Shown piece after piece: positions 56,366-64,000 of a stretch of DNA of 64,000 bases. Origin of the DNA: Rhodanobacter sp. C06 (GTDB taxonomy: Bacteria; Pseudomonadota; Gammaproteobacteria; Xanthomonadales; Rhodanobacteraceae); the NCBI RefSeq assembly GCF_002001105.1, contig NZ_MUNP01000034.1, positions 1 to 64,000 on the forward strand. The letters run 5' to 3'. Under the pieces are notes generated by a model. That model did not search any database. It was not told the origin of the DNA and worked only from the letters and a program-made list of their open reading frames with translations. Positions within the stretch are counted from its first letter, which is position 1; each line of letters opens with the position of its first letter. Both the position numbers and the translations under genes were made by a program.

Positions 56366-57703
56366 ATGTTCAAGCGAGCAACGGGTTTGACGGTGGCCAT
56401 GCTGGGCATGGTGTTGACGGCGCCGGCCGTGGCGCAGCCCGCGGCGGCCTGCCAGGCACACGGACAGGCCGCACTGGAGGCATGGACGCAAGGGCGCTTC
56501 GACCAGGTCGGCAAGGATTTTGCCCCCGTGGTGGCTGGCAAGCTCACGCCGGAGATGCTGCGCCAGGTCTGGGGGCAACTGCAGTCGCAGGCGGGCAGCT
56601 TCAGGTCGCTGGGCGCTTTGGCGCCACGCTCATTGGGCGGGCAGGACGTACTGGTCGCGATGCTGACGTTTTCCGATGCGCCGTTGGCGGCGATCATCCA
56701 TTGCGACGCGCAGGCCCGCATCGACGGTTTCCGGGTGGTGCCGGCGGCGTCGGTGCAACCGGTCGCCGCGGCGCCGGAGCCGGCCATAGCCGGTGCGGTA
56801 TCGCGGGCCATGCCGGTGCCTTCGCCGCTGGGGCTGCTGCCCGGCACCCTGACGCTGCCCGAAGGCAAGGGGCCGTTCCCGGCGGTACTGCTGGTGGCCG
56901 GATCCGGGCCGCACGACCAGGACGAGACGATCGGCCCGAACAAGCCGTTCCGCGACCTCGCCGCGGCGCTGGCCAAGGCGGGCGTGGCGACGTTGCGCTA
57001 CGACAAGCGCACATATGCTCACGCCGCGCAAATCGACGCGAAGGCTTTCACCGTGGACGATGAGGTGACCAACGATGCGCTGGCCGCCGCCCGCCTGCTG
57101 GCGCAGCAGCCAAGCATCGATCCGCGCCGCGTGTTCGTGCTGGGGCACAGCCTGGGCGCGATGCTGGCGCCGCGCATCGGTCAGCGCGATCCGCGGCTGG
57201 CGGGGCTGATCCTGTTGGCGGCGCCGGCGCGGCCCTTGCTGGAAATTTCCGCCCAACAGGTGCGCGAGCAGGGGCAGCGCAGTCACGAGACGGCAGCACA
57301 GATCGCGGCCAGCGAGCAGGCCATCCTGGCCGAACAGAAACTGCTGGCCGCGGCCGATCCACGGCATCCTCCCGTGGGTTCGTTCGGTGGCATGCCGCAA
57401 CGCTACTGGCTGAGCCTGCACGAGGTCCATCAAGTGGAGGTGGCGAAAAAGTCGTCGATGCCGATGCTGATCCTGCAGGGCGGCGGCGATTTCCAGGTGT
57501 CGCCCACGCTGGATTTCTCGCGCTGGCAGCAGGCGCTGGCGGGGCGGCCGCAGACGGACTTCCACCTGTATCCCGGCCTCAGCCACCTGTTCATGCCGGC
57601 GGGCAAGACGGAGACGGTGGCCGATTACCAGACGCCGGCCCACGTGGATGCGAAGGTGATCGCCGACATTGCGGCTTGGGTGAAGGCGCAGCCGGCGCGC
57701 TGA
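56366..57703 (+). CDS. Exported alpha/beta hydrolase with DUF3887-like domain
   Basis: 445 residues. Signal peptide (1-23), an N-terminal helical DUF3887-like domain (about 30-135), then an alpha/beta hydrolase: VAGSGPHDQDETIG, LRYDKRTYAHAA, VFVLGHSLGAMLAPRI with the nucleophile Ser, and a late His in YPGLSHLFMPAG. Likely an esterase acting in the periplasm. It starts 19 bp after sdpI, so it belongs to the same transcript. Confidence 0.87.
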   Translation: MFKRATGLTVAMLGMVLTAPAVAQPAAACQAHGQAALEAWTQGRFDQVGKDFAPVVAGKLTPEMLRQVWGQLQSQAGSFRSLGALAPRSLGGQDVLVAMLTFSDAPLAAIIHCDAQARIDGFRVVPAASVQPVAAAPEPAIAGAVSRAMPVPSPLGLLPGTLTLPEGKGPFPAVLLVAGSGPHDQDETIGPNKPFRDLAAALAKAGVATLRYDKRTYAHAAQIDAKAFTVDDEVTNDALAAARLLAQQPSIDPRRVFVLGHSLGAMLAPRIGQRDPRLAGLILLAAPARPLLEISAQQVREQGQRSHETAAQIAASEQAILAEQKLLAAADPRHPPVGSFGGMPQRYWLSLHEVHQVEVAKKSSMPMLILQGGGDFQVSPTLDFSRWQQALAGRPQTDFHLYPGLSHLFMPAGKTETVADYQTPAHVDAKVIADIAAWVKAQPAR

Positions 57704-57714
57704 GCGGGCTCGGT

Positions 57715-57720
57715 TATAAT
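57715..57720 (+). promoter_or_regulatory. -10 box of ffh
   Basis: TATAAT at 57715-57720, about 30 bp upstream of the ffh ATG, within a GC-rich stretch after the hydrolase stop. No good -35 at standard spacing. Confidence 0.6.
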
Positions 57721-57750
57721 CACCCGTTCGCTCATACCGATGCCGCCCTC

Positions 57751-59136
57751 ATGTTCGAATCGCTCAGCCAACGCCTGTCCAGCACCGTCAACCGCCTGCG
57801 CGGCCGCGGCCGGCTGACCGAGGAAAACATCCGAGAGGCCTTGCGCGAGGTGCGCATCGCATTGCTGGAAGCCGACGTGGCGTTGCCGGTAGTGCAGGCG
57901 CTGATCCAGCGCGTGAAGGTGCGCGCGGTGGGCCAGGACGTGATGAAGAGCCTGTCGCCCGGCCAGGCGCTGGTGAAGGTGGTCAGCGACGAGCTGACCG
58001 CAGTGATGGGCACGGCCAACAGCGAACTGAACCTCGCCGCCACGCCGCCGGCGGTGGTGCTGATGGCCGGTCTGCAGGGCGCGGGCAAGACCACCACGGT
58101 GGCCAAGCTGGCGCGCCTGCTCACCGAGCGCAAGAAGAAGAAGGTGATGGTGGTGAGCTGCGACGTCTACCGTCCGGCCGCCATCGAGCAGCTGCGCACG
58201 CTGGCCGAGCAGGTGGGAGTGAAGTTCTTCCCGTCCGCCGCGGGGCAGGATCCGGTGCAGATCGCCAAGGACGCGATCGCCGCGGCCCGCCGCGAAGTGG
58301 TCGACGTGCTGCTGGTCGATACCGCCGGTCGCCTGCACGTGGACGAGGCGATGATGGCCGAGATCAAGGCGCTGCACGCCGCGATCACGCCGGTCGAGAC
58401 GCTGTTCGTGGTCGACTCGATGACCGGCCAGGACGCTGCCGTCACGGCCAAGGCCTTTGCCGACGCGCTGCCGCTCACCGGCGTGGTGCTCACCAAGACC
58501 GACGGCGACGCCCGCGGCGGTGCGGCGCTCTCGGTGCGCTACATCACCGGCCGGCCGATCAAGTTCCTCGGCGCCGGCGAGAAGACCGATGCGCTGGAGC
58601 CGTTCCACCCGGATCGCCTGGCGCAGCGCATCCTCGGCATGGGCGACGTGCTGTCGCTGGTCGAGGAAGTCGAGCGCAAGGTCGACCATGAGAAGGCGCA
58701 GAAGCTGGCCCAGAAGGTGATGAAGGGCAAGCGCTTCGACCTCAGCGACATGCGCGACCAGTTGGAGCAGATGAACAACATGGGCGGCCTCGCCGGCCTG
58801 ATGGACAAGCTGCCGGGCGTCTCCGGCCTGCCGGACAGCGTGAAGTCCAAGGTCAACGACGGCGAGATCAAGCGCATGGTGGCGATCATCGGCTCGATGA
58901 CGCCCAAGGAGCGCCGCCACCCCGACACCCTGAACGGCTCTCGGCGCGCCCGCGTGGCGAAGGGTTCGGGCACCCAGCCCGCCGACGTCAACCGCCTGCT
59001 GAAGCAGTACATGCAGATGGAAAAGATGATGTCCAAGCTCTCCCGCGGCGGCGGCAAGGGCCTGCTGCGCCAGATGAGCGGTGCGCTGAAGGGCATGGGC
59101 GGGATGGGTGGCATGGGCGGACTTCCGCCGCGCTGA
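57751..59136 (+). CDS. ffh: Signal recognition particle protein Ffh
   Basis: 461 residues. N-domain, GTPase G-domain (GLQGAGKTTTVAKLAR, DVYRPAAIEQL, DTAGRLHVDE, TKTDGDARGG) and M-domain that is Met-rich (RQMSGALKGMGGMGGMGG end). Targets membrane proteins co-translationally with 4.5S RNA. MFESLSQRL from ATG 57751 is the usual start; the open frame upstream runs into the hydrolase end. Confidence 0.97.
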   Translation: MFESLSQRLSSTVNRLRGRGRLTEENIREALREVRIALLEADVALPVVQALIQRVKVRAVGQDVMKSLSPGQALVKVVSDELTAVMGTANSELNLAATPPAVVLMAGLQGAGKTTTVAKLARLLTERKKKKVMVVSCDVYRPAAIEQLRTLAEQVGVKFFPSAAGQDPVQIAKDAIAAARREVVDVLLVDTAGRLHVDEAMMAEIKALHAAITPVETLFVVDSMTGQDAAVTAKAFADALPLTGVVLTKTDGDARGGAALSVRYITGRPIKFLGAGEKTDALEPFHPDRLAQRILGMGDVLSLVEEVERKVDHEKAQKLAQKVMKGKRFDLSDMRDQLEQMNNMGGLAGLMDKLPGVSGLPDSVKSKVNDGEIKRMVAIIGSMTPKERRHPDTLNGSRRARVAKGSGTQPADVNRLLKQYMQMEKMMSKLSRGGGKGLLRQMSGALKGMGGMGGMGGLPPR

Positions 59137-59149
59137 CGCGAGTACCAGC

Positions 59150-59259
59150 GCGGGCCATGGATGGCCCGCTCGTTTCCATCGCCGCGGCGATGGAAACGGA
59201 GCCAAGGCCGGCGAGCCGGCCTTGGCGAGCCCGGGAAGGGCAGGAAAGCCCTTCCCGGG
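59150..59259 (+). repeat. Four-hairpin intergenic element, copy B
   Basis: H1 59150-59169 (GCGGGCCAT / ATGGCCCGC, loop GG), H2 59171-59198 (perfect 28-base palindrome), H3 59201-59226 (12-bp stem), GAG, H4 59230-59259 (CCCGGGAAGGGC / GCCCTTCCCGGG, loop AGGAAA). Loops and joints match copy A (11801) while stems vary with pairing kept. It starts 13 bp after the ffh stop. Nothing else is seen to 59400 apart from a possible rpsP promoter (TAAAAT near 59326). Confidence 0.88.
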
Positions 59260-59400
59260 CAGTCGGGCAACGCTTCGTCTTTTCAGGTGGACCGGCGCCA
59301 CCTCTTCCTTTTTTAACCACAATTCCCTAAAATGCCGCGTTTACCGCGCACGCCACACGTGCGTGCGGCCGGCGATTCCGGCATCTCTGGAGCTTTCATC

Positions 59401-59655
59401 ATGGTCAAGATTCGTCTTTCGCGCGGTGGCGCCAAGGGCCGCCCGTTCTACCACGTCGTGGTCACCGATCAGCGCAACAAGCGCGACGGCCGCAACATCG
59501 AGAACGTGGGCTATTACAACCCGGTCGCTGCGGGCAAGGACAAGCGCCTCGAGCTGAACGTCGCGCGCGTGCAGGAGTGGGTGGGCAAGGGCGCCCAGCT
59601 GAGCGACAAGGTCGCCGCGCTCGTGAAGGAAGCCGGCAAGCAGCAGGCGGCCTGA
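59401..59655 (+). CDS. rpsP: Ribosomal protein bS16
   Basis: 84 residues. [21 protein letters not shown] and [11 protein letters not shown] are typical. First gene of rpsP-rimM-trmD-rplS. ATG 59401 has the usual start peptide; the frame is open 23 codons upstream. Confidence 0.97.
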   Translation: MVKIRLSRGGAKGRPFYHVVVTDQRNKRDGRNIENVGYYNPVAAGKDKRLELNVARVQEWVGKGAQLSDKVAALVKEAGKQQAA

Positions 59656-59657
59656 AC

Positions 59658-60173
59658 GTGACGACAGCCGGTCGGCGCGTCCCGGTCGGACGCATCGTCG
59701 GGCTGCATGGCGTGCAGGGCTGGATCAAGCTCGAATCCTGGACCGAGCCCCGCACGAAGATCTTCGATTACCACCCCTGGCTGCTGGCAACGGTACCGGA
59801 TGCGGTGATGGAGATCACGGGAGCGAAGGGGCGCCCGCAGGGCAAGGGCTTGGTGGCCCAACTGCCCGGCGTGGACGACCGCGACGCGGCAGCAGCCCTC
59901 GTCGGCAGCGACATCTACGTCGCCCGCGAGCAGCTGCCGCCTCTCGGCAAGGACGAGTATTACTGGGTCGACCTCGAAGGCTTGGAGGTCGTCACCACCG
60001 AAGGCGCGGCGCTCGGGCGGGTCAGCCACCTGTTCGGCACCGGCGCCAACGACGTGGTGGTGGTGCGGGACGGCACGCGCGAGCGGCTGGTCCCCTTCAT
60101 CCAGGGCAGTTATGTGCGTTCGGTGGACTTGTCCGGCGGGCGCATGGTGGTGGACTGGGATCCCGAATTCTGA
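59658..60173 (+). CDS. rimM: Ribosome maturation factor RimM
   Basis: 171 residues. [18 protein letters not shown] opens the N-domain; [12 protein letters not shown] and [13 protein letters not shown] the PRC-barrel. Helps 30S head assembly. GTG 59658 begins two bases after the rpsP stop and has no other start near; coupling is likely. Confidence 0.94.
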   Translation: MTTAGRRVPVGRIVGLHGVQGWIKLESWTEPRTKIFDYHPWLLATVPDAVMEITGAKGRPQGKGLVAQLPGVDDRDAAAALVGSDIYVAREQLPPLGKDEYYWVDLEGLEVVTTEGAALGRVSHLFGTGANDVVVVRDGTRERLVPFIQGSYVRSVDLSGGRMVVDWDPEF

Positions 60174-60192
60174 AAGCTGGAGTTTGAGGTCC

Positions 60193-60945
60193 ATGCGCAT
60201 CGACGTCGTCACGCTGTTCCCCGACTTCATGCGCCAGTGCGCCGCGGTCGGTGTGGTGGGACGCGCGCAGCAGCGCGAGCTGCTGCAGGTGGAAACCTGG
60301 AATCCGCGCGACTACGCCACCGACAACTACCGTACCGTGGACGGCCGCACCTGCGGCGGCGGCCCCGGGATGGTGATGCTGATCCAGCCTCTGCGTGACG
60401 CCCTCAAGGCGATGCGCGAGGCCGCACCGGAACCGGTGCACGTGATTTACCTGAGTCCGCAGGGAGCGCGGCTCACGCAGGGCAGGGTGGAGGCGCTGGC
60501 GAAGCTGCCGCGCATCGCCTTGCTCTGCGGGCGTTACGAGGGCGTGGACGAACGCCTGCTGGCGCACGAAGTCGACGAGGAGCTTTCCATCGGCGACTAT
60601 GTGCTGTCCGGCGGCGAGCTGGGAGCTGCCGTGGTGATCGACGCGGTGGGCAGGTTGCAGGAAGGTGCGTTGAACGACGCGCAGTCCGCCGAGCAGGACT
60701 CGTTCTCGAACGGCTTGCTGGACTGCCCGCACTACGCGAAACCGGTGAGCGACGTCTACGGCGAGGTGCCGGCGGTGCTGCTCTCCGGCGACCACGCGGC
60801 GATCCGCCGCTGGCGCCTGAAGCAGGCGCTGGGGCGTACCTGGCTCAGGCGCCCGGAACTGTTGGCGAAACGCGCGCTGGATGCGGAATCCCGCGCGTTG
60901 CTGGAAGAATTCCGTCGCGAATACCGCGCGACGGGTGGAAATTGA
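60193..60945 (+). CDS. trmD: tRNA (guanine-N1)-methyltransferase
   Basis: 250 residues. [70 protein letters not shown] are the SPOUT knot blocks. It methylates G37 of tRNAs. Twenty bp after rimM. Confidence 0.97.
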   Translation: MRIDVVTLFPDFMRQCAAVGVVGRAQQRELLQVETWNPRDYATDNYRTVDGRTCGGGPGMVMLIQPLRDALKAMREAAPEPVHVIYLSPQGARLTQGRVEALAKLPRIALLCGRYEGVDERLLAHEVDEELSIGDYVLSGGELGAAVVIDAVGRLQEGALNDAQSAEQDSFSNGLLDCPHYAKPVSDVYGEVPAVLLSGDHAAIRRWRLKQALGRTWLRRPELLAKRALDAESRALLEEFRREYRATGGN

Positions 60946-60950
60946 AGGGT

Positions 60951-60998
60951 GCGGTCATGGATGACCGCTGTTTGATTCTCGCGATCAGGGACGATCGC
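60951..60998 (+). repeat. Shortened relative of the four-hairpin element
   Basis: Starts six bases after the trmD stop. H1-like GCGGTCAT / ATGACCGC around GG (60951-60968), the same loop as copies A and B with a different, still paired stem, then GCGATC / GATCGC (60981-60998) around AGGGAC, like H4. The H2 and H3 positions are missing. Confidence 0.65.
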
Positions 60999-61077
60999 AA
61001 AAACTAACCATCGCGGTGAAGGATGGCCGCTGACAGAACCACCGCGGCACGGAACGTCGCAAACCACTGAGGTCGCC

Positions 61078-61473
61078 ATGAACAAGATCATCCAGCAGTT
61101 CGAAGCCGAGCAGATCACCCGTCCCTTGCCGGAGTTCGGCGCCGGCGACACCGTGGTGGTCAACGTCAAGGTGAAGGAAGGCAATCGCGAGCGCGTGCAG
61201 GCTTTCGAGGGCATCGTCATCGCCAAGCGCAACCGTGGCCTGCATTCGGCCTTCACCGTGCGCAAGATTTCGCACGGCACCGGCGTGGAGCGCGTGTTCC
61301 AGGCGCACAGCCCGGCGATCGACTCGGTCGAGGTGAAGCGCAAGGGCAAGGTGCGCGGCGCCAAGCTGTACTACCTGCGTGGCCTGGAAGGCAAGGCTGC
61401 CCGCATCAAGGAAGACATCGCCGCCGCCGCCGCGATCAAGGCCGCGAACAAGGCTGCCGCCAGCGCCGAGTAA
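61078..61473 (+). CDS. rplS: Ribosomal protein bL19
   Basis: 131 residues. [54 protein letters not shown]-type block and [26 protein letters not shown]. At the 30S-50S interface. An Ala-rich tail ends the protein. Confidence 0.97.
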   Translation: MNKIIQQFEAEQITRPLPEFGAGDTVVVNVKVKEGNRERVQAFEGIVIAKRNRGLHSAFTVRKISHGTGVERVFQAHSPAIDSVEVKRKGKVRGAKLYYLRGLEGKAARIKEDIAAAAAIKAANKAAASAE

Positions 61474-61501
61474 GCGCGAGCGTTTGTTCCGGAGCAAACA
61501 G

Positions 61502-61530
61502 AAAACCCGCGGAGCGATCCGCGGGTTTTT
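61502..61530 (+). terminator. Terminator after rplS
   Basis: AAAACCCGCGGA (61502-61513) / TCCGCGGGTTTT (61518-61529) with loop GCGA and a T run; ends the rpsP operon. Confidence 0.93.
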
Positions 61531-61566
61531 CGTTGTGTCGGTGCAGGGGCCGGCAGCGGGCGGCGT

Positions 61567-63609
61567 TCAATCCAGCCGCTGCGGCACCTGCAGGAAGTTG
61601 CCCTGCACGAAGTCCACGCCCGCGGCGAACAGCAGCGAGGTGCTGGTGGCGTCCTCGACCCATTCGGCGATGGTCTGCTTCTTCAGCGAGCGCGCCTGCT
61701 GGCAGAGTTCGGCCACCTTCTTCTGGTTTTCGGGATGCTGCGGCAGGTCGGCCATGTAGCTGCGGTCGATCTTCAGATAATCCGCGTCGATGTGGTTGAG
61801 CAACTGGAACGAGTTGAGGCCCGAGCCGAACTGTTCCAGCGCGAAACGGCCGCCGAGCTTCTTCCACGCCGTGACGAACTCCTGCGCGGGGCGCAGCAGG
61901 GTCATCACCTTGCTCTCGGTCATCTCCAGCACCAGCCGGCCACGCTTGAGTCCGGCCTGGCCGAGGCGTTCGCCCAGCCACTTCAGCAGGCTGGCATCCT
62001 CCAGCGAAGCGGCGGTGAGCTTGACGAAGAACGTGGTCGGTTGGCCCAGGCTCTCGCGCTGCTGCAGCGCCTTGATGGTCTGGTCGAGCACCCAGCGGTC
62101 GACCGCGCCGGTGAGGCCGTGCTTCTCGGCGATCGGCATGAAGAAGCCCGGCAGCACCTCGCCCTGTGGGCCGTTCATGCGCAGCAGGATTTCCGAGTAG
62201 TCGCCCTCGGCGTCCTGCAGGCTGATCGTCTGCTGGTGGTAGAGCATCAGGCCCTCGCCCTCCAGCGCCTTGCCCAGCAGGTCCAGCCAGTAGCGTTCGC
62301 GCTCCTCGTCGGCCTTCTCGCGCGCGGCGGGGTCGTGCAGCTCGACCTGGCTGCTGCCCAGGCTCTGCGCCGTGCGCAGCGCCTGGCTGGCCTGGTTGAG
62401 CAGCAGCTCGGTATTGGCGTTCTTCTCGCCGAGCAGGCTGCCGCCGGCGCTGGCGGTGACGGTGATCGAGCGCGCGCCGGCGTCGAAGATCTCGCTGCCG
62501 ATACCGTGCTGCAGCTTGGCGATCCATTCGCGGATCGCCTCGTCCGCGCGGGGGGCGAGGATCACGCCCAGGGTGTGTTCGGCCAGCATGCCGGCGACGT
62601 CGTCGGCGCCCAGCAGCATGCGGACGCGGTCGGAGAAACCGGCCAGCAACTCGTCGGCCTTGGCCAGGCCGATGCTGTTCACCAGCACGGTCCAGTTGTC
62701 CGGCTCGATCAACAGCAGCGACTGGCCCTTCTTGCCCTTGGCGGCGTCGATCACCGCATGGTCGATGCATTCGAGCATGTGCGTGCGGTTGTACAGGCCG
62801 GTGACCGGGTCGCGCTGCAGCTGCTCCAGCGCCGCCGGGTCGACCAGCTGGCGGCGGAACACGATCTGCAGGCAGGGCTCGCCCTCGAACGTGGCCGGGG
62901 CGAATTCCACGGTGGCGTCGAACGGGCTGCCGTCGGCACGGCGGGCGCGCAGGCTTACCTGGTTCGGCAGCTTCTCTTGGCGGGTGTGGCCGCGCAGCAG
63001 GTTCTTGAATTCGTCCACGTCGGCGGCGTCGATCATGTCCAGGATCGGCATGCCGAGCAGGTCGTCGAAGCTTTCGTGGCCGAAGGTCTCCAGGTAGGCC
63101 AGGTTCGCACGCACGTGCACACCCTCGTGCACATAGGTGATGGCGTCGCGGGAGGAGTCCAGCAGGGCGTCGCAGCGGCGCTCCAGCTCGCGCTGCGTGG
63201 CTTCCAGCCGGCGCAGCTGGCGCCGGGTCTGCAAGGCCTCGAATTCGCGCCGCAGCACCGCCAGCAACTGCCCCGGCATGCCGCGCGCGGCAACGCCGTG
63301 CACGCCCTGCTCGAACAGCTCGGCCACTTCGCGGTTGTCCAGCGAGCCGACCAGGCCGAGCAGGGAGTAGTCGCTGCCGTGGGCGTCGAGCATGCGCACC
63401 ACCTCGGGCAGGGCGACCGCGCCATTGGCGGGATCGAACATCACCAGGTCCGGTTCCAGCTCGGCCAGCGCCGCCTGCACCTGGTCCGCGGCGGTGGCGC
63501 GTGCCGGGCGCACCGCGATGCCGGTGTTCCGCAGCAGGCTGATGATCTGCTCCGCCTCCTCGACCGAGTGCTCGATGAAGAGAATCCTGATGACGAAATC
63601 TTTTTTCAT
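61567..63609 (-). CDS. fimX: FimX-like degenerate GGDEF-EAL regulator
   Basis: 680 residues. N-terminal receiver-like domain (1-130, IRILFIEHS; no phosphorylatable Asp pattern), PAS domain (about 140-260), GGDEF-like domain lacking GG[DE]EF, and EAL-like domain with EILLRM instead of EALLR and no full catalytic set, ending AAGVDFVQGNFLQVPQ. FimX uses its EAL domain as a c-di-GMP receptor to control type IV pilus twitching. ATG 63609 (MKKDFVIRI) is chosen; nine extra codons are open upstream. Confidence 0.88.
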   Translation of the reverse strand: MKKDFVIRILFIEHSVEEAEQIISLLRNTGIAVRPARATAADQVQAALAELEPDLVMFDPANGAVALPEVVRMLDAHGSDYSLLGLVGSLDNREVAELFEQGVHGVAARGMPGQLLAVLRREFEALQTRRQLRRLEATQRELERRCDALLDSSRDAITYVHEGVHVRANLAYLETFGHESFDDLLGMPILDMIDAADVDEFKNLLRGHTRQEKLPNQVSLRARRADGSPFDATVEFAPATFEGEPCLQIVFRRQLVDPAALEQLQRDPVTGLYNRTHMLECIDHAVIDAAKGKKGQSLLLIEPDNWTVLVNSIGLAKADELLAGFSDRVRMLLGADDVAGMLAEHTLGVILAPRADEAIREWIAKLQHGIGSEIFDAGARSITVTASAGGSLLGEKNANTELLLNQASQALRTAQSLGSSQVELHDPAAREKADEERERYWLDLLGKALEGEGLMLYHQQTISLQDAEGDYSEILLRMNGPQGEVLPGFFMPIAEKHGLTGAVDRWVLDQTIKALQQRESLGQPTTFFVKLTAASLEDASLLKWLGERLGQAGLKRGRLVLEMTESKVMTLLRPAQEFVTAWKKLGGRFALEQFGSGLNSFQLLNHIDADYLKIDRSYMADLPQHPENQKKVAELCQQARSLKKQTIAEWVEDATSTSLLFAAGVDFVQGNFLQVPQRLD

Positions 63610-63738
63610 GGGCTGCCGTGTTGCGGGAAGCAATGAAGGCCGCTCGCCTTCCGGGCGAGACGATGTACAGGCTTGGTTGTAACGGATTGGCGGCGGAACT
63701 GCCAGCGGACGGCCAAACGGGCGTGACCGGCCACCGGT

Positions 63739-64000
63739 TTACAACGGACGCTTGGACGGGTCGCCGCCCACCTCGCGCACCAGCTTCGGCACCAGGTAGC
63801 CGGGCAGACGGGCGCGCAGCGCACCCAGCAATGCCAGCGCGCGGGCGTCATCCACCTCGAAGTGTGCGGCGCCCTGCACCCGATCGAGCTGGTGCAGGTA
63901 GTAGGGCAGCACGCCGGCGGCGAACATCCGCTCGGACAGCGCGGCCAGCGTCTCGACGTCATCGTTCACGCCGCGCAGCAGCACCGATTGGTTCAGTAAG
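63739..64000 (-). CDS. epmB: EF-P-lysine 2,3-aminomutase EpmB, C-terminal part
   Basis: Truncated by the window edge; about 87 residues are visible. NQSVLLRGVNDDVETLAALSERMF, LPYYLHQLDRVQG (pyridoxal-type end) and LVREVGGDPSKRPL are typical of the lysine 2,3-aminomutase / EpmB family, radical SAM enzymes that make beta-lysine for EF-P. The radical SAM cysteines lie outside the window. Confidence 0.85.
   Translation of the reverse strand, partial: LLNQSVLLRGVNDDVETLAALSERMFAAGVLPYYLHQLDRVQGAAHFEVDDARALALLGALRARLPGYLVPKLVREVGGDPSKRPL

Overview
The window is a GC-rich chromosomal segment from a gammaproteobacterium, most likely order Xanthomonadales (Lysobacterales), probably family Rhodanobacteraceae (Dyella/Rhodanobacter-like). 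The pointers are the oxidative L-fucose pathway best known from Xanthomonas, a FimX-type degenerate GGDEF/EAL protein, a YajQ-family protein, GTAGGAGCG-type REP palindromes, and standard gammaproteobacterial blocks (nnr-tsaE-amiC-mutL, rplU-rpmA-obg, ffh / rpsP-rimM-trmD-rplS). No tRNA, rRNA, CRISPR, transposase or prophage gene was seen. The assignment is by recognition only; no database was searched.

Layout. 1-6.3 kb: three tandem paralogous membrane diguanylate cyclases, at least two of them preceded by a small unknown ORF. 6.3-9.5 kb (minus): FKBP isomerase, SH3 protein, NERD-UvrD helicase. 9.5-10.8 kb: DAHP synthase behind an aromatic-rich leader peptide and attenuator. 10.8-19.3 kb: housekeeping and hypothetical genes including yajQ, a PhzF-family gene, a rhomboid, a lipoprotein aminopeptidase and a cytochrome c. 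19.4-19.5 kb: a candidate C-rich small RNA upstream of pncB. 20.8-24.2 kb: queG and a Cys-rich trio (DUF2946, outer-membrane protein, TlpA). 24.2-29.8 kb: nnr-tsaE-amiC-mutL. 30-37.5 kb: DUF1684, enoyl-CoA hydratases, FKBP, DUF1289-NUDIX-rhodanese cluster, GNAT, DUF4139. 37.6-47.7 kb: an IclR regulator, fucose transporter and mutarotase, a divergent five-gene fucose catabolic operon, and a GH20 hexosaminidase. 47.8-52.4 kb: GNAT, AraC regulator, thioesterase, uvrA. 52.5-61.5 kb: translation and ribosome-assembly genes, interrupted by an sdpR-sdpI-hydrolase cassette between ypjD and ffh. 61.6-64 kb: fimX and the C-terminus of epmB.

How genes work together. The fucose genes make a complete path from uptake (FucP) through mutarotase, dehydrogenase, lactonase, dehydratase, second dehydrogenase and hydrolase to pyruvate plus L-lactate; the hexosaminidase next door suggests use of host-type glycans. 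Cyclic-di-GMP is a second theme: three synthases, a YajQ family member (known c-di-GMP effector in Xanthomonas) and the receptor FimX.

The most notable non-coding signals are: a family of covarying four-hairpin elements just after stop codons (11801, 59150, and a shortened relative at 60951); a full 1:2 / 2:3 / 3:4 attenuator before the DAHP synthase; a C-rich-loop small RNA candidate at about 19393-19523; REP pairs whose ends supply the stop codons of both flanking convergent genes; and a perfect inverted repeat in front of sdpR.
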